From Candidatus Heimdallarchaeota archaeon (lineage in GTDB: Archaea; Asgardarchaeota; Heimdallarchaeia; Heimdallarchaeales; Kariarchaeaceae), in the NCBI GenBank assembly GCA_026702845.1, contig JADCLS010000016.1:1-64000 (forward strand): a DNA stretch of 64,000 bases, read 5' to 3'. The translations under genes and the position numbers were made by a program. Below the pieces are notes generated by a model. The model saw only the letters and a list, made by a program, of their open reading frames with translations, searched no databases and was not told where the DNA came from. Of this stretch, positions 62,264 to 64,000 are shown one piece after another (position 1 is the first letter of the stretch; every line of letters begins with the position of its first letter).

Positions 62264-63157
62264 ATGACTACAATAATTGAAACAAAGAATCTAAGTAAGA
62301 TTTATGGCAAGAAACAAAAGGGAACAGTGGGAATAGAAAACCTGTCTCTTCGAATCAAAAAAGGTGATATTTATGGTTTTCTGGGACAAAATGGTGCCGG
62401 TAAAACCACAACTATACGTTGTTTGCTATCCATACTACTTCCCACAGAGGGAGAATGCTATATCAATGGAGTTTCTGTTAACAGAGATAATCCTGGGATC
62501 AGAAGAGAAATTGGCTATCTTCCAGGAGAATTGAATATTCCAGCAAACTACACCGTCAAGGGGTATCTTTCCTATATTTCCTCATTGAGGAAAGCCAAAC
62601 CCAGTAGATTGGAGGAGATGATCTCTCTATTTGATGTTCCCATGGATAAAAAAATTGGTCAGCTATCCAAGGGCAATAAGCAAAAAGTAGGTATCTGTAT
62701 TGCTTGGATGCATGATCCACAAATATTCATCCTTGATGAGCCCAGTTCCGGACTTGATCCAATTTTCCAGCAGAGGTTATATCAGTTGATTGACAAGGAG
62801 AGGGAATCGGGTAAAACCATCTTCTTTTCCTCTCACAATCTCGATGAAGTACAGCGTGTCTGCGATAAAGTAGCTATTATCCGAGAGGGTCGGCTAGTTT
62901 CAGAGGAGAATGTCAAGGAGTTGGCTGGAAAAGTCACACGCAAGCTGAGATTGGTATTGGATGTTCTCAACCCTGCTGAACTTGCATTTCTCGGGGAAGA
63001 TCTACTGCAGATCAATGAGGCATCTGCTGAGGTTTTGATCAGGATTACTGATCACAAGAAAATCGCTGAGATTATCGAGAGATTGCCCTCGATTAAGGAT
63101 ATGAGTTATGCTCCTGCCAGCCTGGAGGAGTATTTTCTCTCTAAGTACAGGGAGTGA
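62264..63157 (+). CDS. ABC transporter ATP-binding protein
   Basis: The ATG at 62264 (MTTIIETKNLSKIYG) opens 297 codons. It has Walker A (GQNGAGKTT, ~46), signature LSKGNKQK, Walker B IFILDEPSSGLDP and the switch His in FFSSHNLDEV. It is of the exporter/CcmA-like type with a C-terminal extension of ~80 residues. It powers the permease that starts four bases after its stop. Together with the GbsR-like regulator this resembles drug or lipid efflux operons. Confidence 0.9.
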   Translation: MTTIIETKNLSKIYGKKQKGTVGIENLSLRIKKGDIYGFLGQNGAGKTTTIRCLLSILLPTEGECYINGVSVNRDNPGIRREIGYLPGELNIPANYTVKGYLSYISSLRKAKPSRLEEMISLFDVPMDKKIGQLSKGNKQKVGICIAWMHDPQIFILDEPSSGLDPIFQQRLYQLIDKERESGKTIFFSSHNLDEVQRVCDKVAIIREGRLVSEENVKELAGKVTRKLRLVLDVLNPAELAFLGEDLLQINEASAEVLIRITDHKKIAEIIERLPSIKDMSYAPASLEEYFLSKYRE

Positions 63158-63161
63158 TAAG

Positions 63162-64000
63162 ATGTTTTTCCTTCGTATGACCAACCATTTGAAGAGATTC
63201 AAAGATGCATTTCTTTACAGTATCATCACTCTTACATCACTAGTGGCCTCATATGGCTATTTTTATCCCGGTGATGAGAACATTGGAGCATACATCGGTA
63301 TGATGGATGGTACCCTGTTTCTATCCCTTATACCGGGATTGGATGTTGCATCTCCAGGCTATGTATTTTGGATCTCGATGAGCATAGGCCTCTATCTATA
63401 TTACACCGTGGCAGTTGCCAGTATTCGCATGGGTTCGAGAATACTTCCAACAACCGATGAGGATGGTGTGGAGATGTTATTAGGTGGGATGCCCATTAAT
63501 CCAAGACAATTCTATATAGAGAACCTACTCGCAGCAATACTAATTCTGTTTCTTTCGATTATACCCTCAGCAGCAATTCTGACTGCATATGCCTCGTATC
63601 AGCATGATACGGATATTGGAGGGAGAATTATTAGTACTCACCTATTCATCTTTGTCATCGGATTAGTACTACTATCGATTTCAAGCTTTATAGCCATACA
63701 ATTCTTCAGTAGAAGTCTTGCAAACAAGGTAGGTGTGGTCTATCTGATCTATGCTGCGTTTCTGGAAATGAGTGTGCAATCGGGTCAAGCACCTCAGGAG
63801 AGTGGTAATATCTCGTTGATGTATTATGCACAACCATCTGCTGGATTACTGACTGGTGAGTACAACTGGGAGCCCATTTATGTGCTTCTTGCTGTTTTCC
63901 TTGTCTTTGTTGCTCTCTCTCTTTGGATACTAAAATCTCGTGAGTATATCCAGAAAAGCCCCAAGACAGGGAGTAAGCGATGGAGACCGTCGGATCTCCT
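63162..64000 (+). CDS. ABC transporter permease (partial, runs off the window)
   Basis: The ATG at 63162 opens an uninterrupted frame to the end of the window (279 codons read). At least five hydrophobic segments are seen (around residues 18-35, 68-88, 128-150, 165-190 and 240-260). MFFLRMTNHLKRFKDAFL and the membrane pattern suit an ABC-2-type permease. It begins four bases after the ATPase gene, so the two form an operon. Confidence 0.8.
   Translation, partial: MFFLRMTNHLKRFKDAFLYSIITLTSLVASYGYFYPGDENIGAYIGMMDGTLFLSLIPGLDVASPGYVFWISMSIGLYLYYTVAVASIRMGSRILPTTDEDGVEMLLGGMPINPRQFYIENLLAAILILFLSIIPSAAILTAYASYQHDTDIGGRIISTHLFIFVIGLVLLSISSFIAIQFFSRSLANKVGVVYLIYAAFLEMSVQSGQAPQESGNISLMYYAQPSAGLLTGEYNWEPIYVLLAVFLVFVALSLWILKSREYIQKSPKTGSKRWRPSDL

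Overview
The window comes from an AT-rich archaeon. The evidence is a complete archaeal-type 16S rRNA gene, TATA boxes placed so that many mRNAs would be leaderless, and secreted proteins with a Ser/Thr-rich stalk and a C-terminal membrane anchor. An Asgard (Lokiarchaeia/Heimdallarchaeia-like) origin is my inference, from the 16S gene with no 23S after it, the abundant LRR and TPR proteins, and a viperin homologue. It needs a 16S tree.

Region 1 (about 2.3-43.4 kb) is a repeat-rich accessory island that begins at the solitary 16S gene. All repeats lie in one orientation. (i) At least ten copies, plus fragments, of the 16S 3' end with its downstream spacer and terminator are scattered between genes. 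Each keeps up to three hairpins, with base changes that preserve pairing. (ii) Three intact copies of a 40-codon SMP-like gene follow 3' remnants of a radical SAM gene. (iii) Six copies of a two-gene module each pair a tiny secreted peptide on + with a ~525-aa TPR protein on -. The two stop codons of a module abut or overlap by up to 4 bp. Between these repeats sit LRR proteins, an amidohydrolase, a serine beta-lactamase-like hydrolase, a wHTH/PD-(D/E)XK-like three-gene operon, a NosD-like surface protein, an intradiol dioxygenase, an S9 peptidase, a UPF0175/PIN toxin-antitoxin pair and several unknown membrane or secreted proteins.

The peptide/TPR module is the most striking item. The six peptides share a nearly identical signal sequence but end in different short segments of the form Cys-X(9-11)-Cys-stop. 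The six TPR proteins share a nearly identical N-terminal ~219 residues but have divergent C-terminal TPR halves. Because the genes converge, the variable end of the peptide gene and the variable end of the TPR gene form one continuous block of about 1 kb flanked by conserved sequence. This is the layout expected of exchangeable ligand-receptor specificity cassettes. It resembles RRNPP/Rap-Phr peptide signalling in logic, but I know of no described archaeal equivalent. An immunity or self-recognition role is the main alternative.

Region 2 (43.4-64 kb) is ordinary chromosome without these repeats. It holds an acetoacetate decarboxylase-like protein beside a double acyl-CoA dehydrogenase; a viperin divergent from a CARF-like/wHTH regulator with palindromes between them; a hybrid histidine kinase; LRR proteins; a nucleotide-sugar dehydrogenase and a glycosyltransferase; an isoaspartyl peptidase; a MOSC protein; a membrane-bound wHTH regulator next to a secreted protein; a threonine dehydratase-like enzyme; a CaMKII-association-domain protein; and a GbsR/MarR-like regulator divergent from an ABC exporter that runs off the window end.
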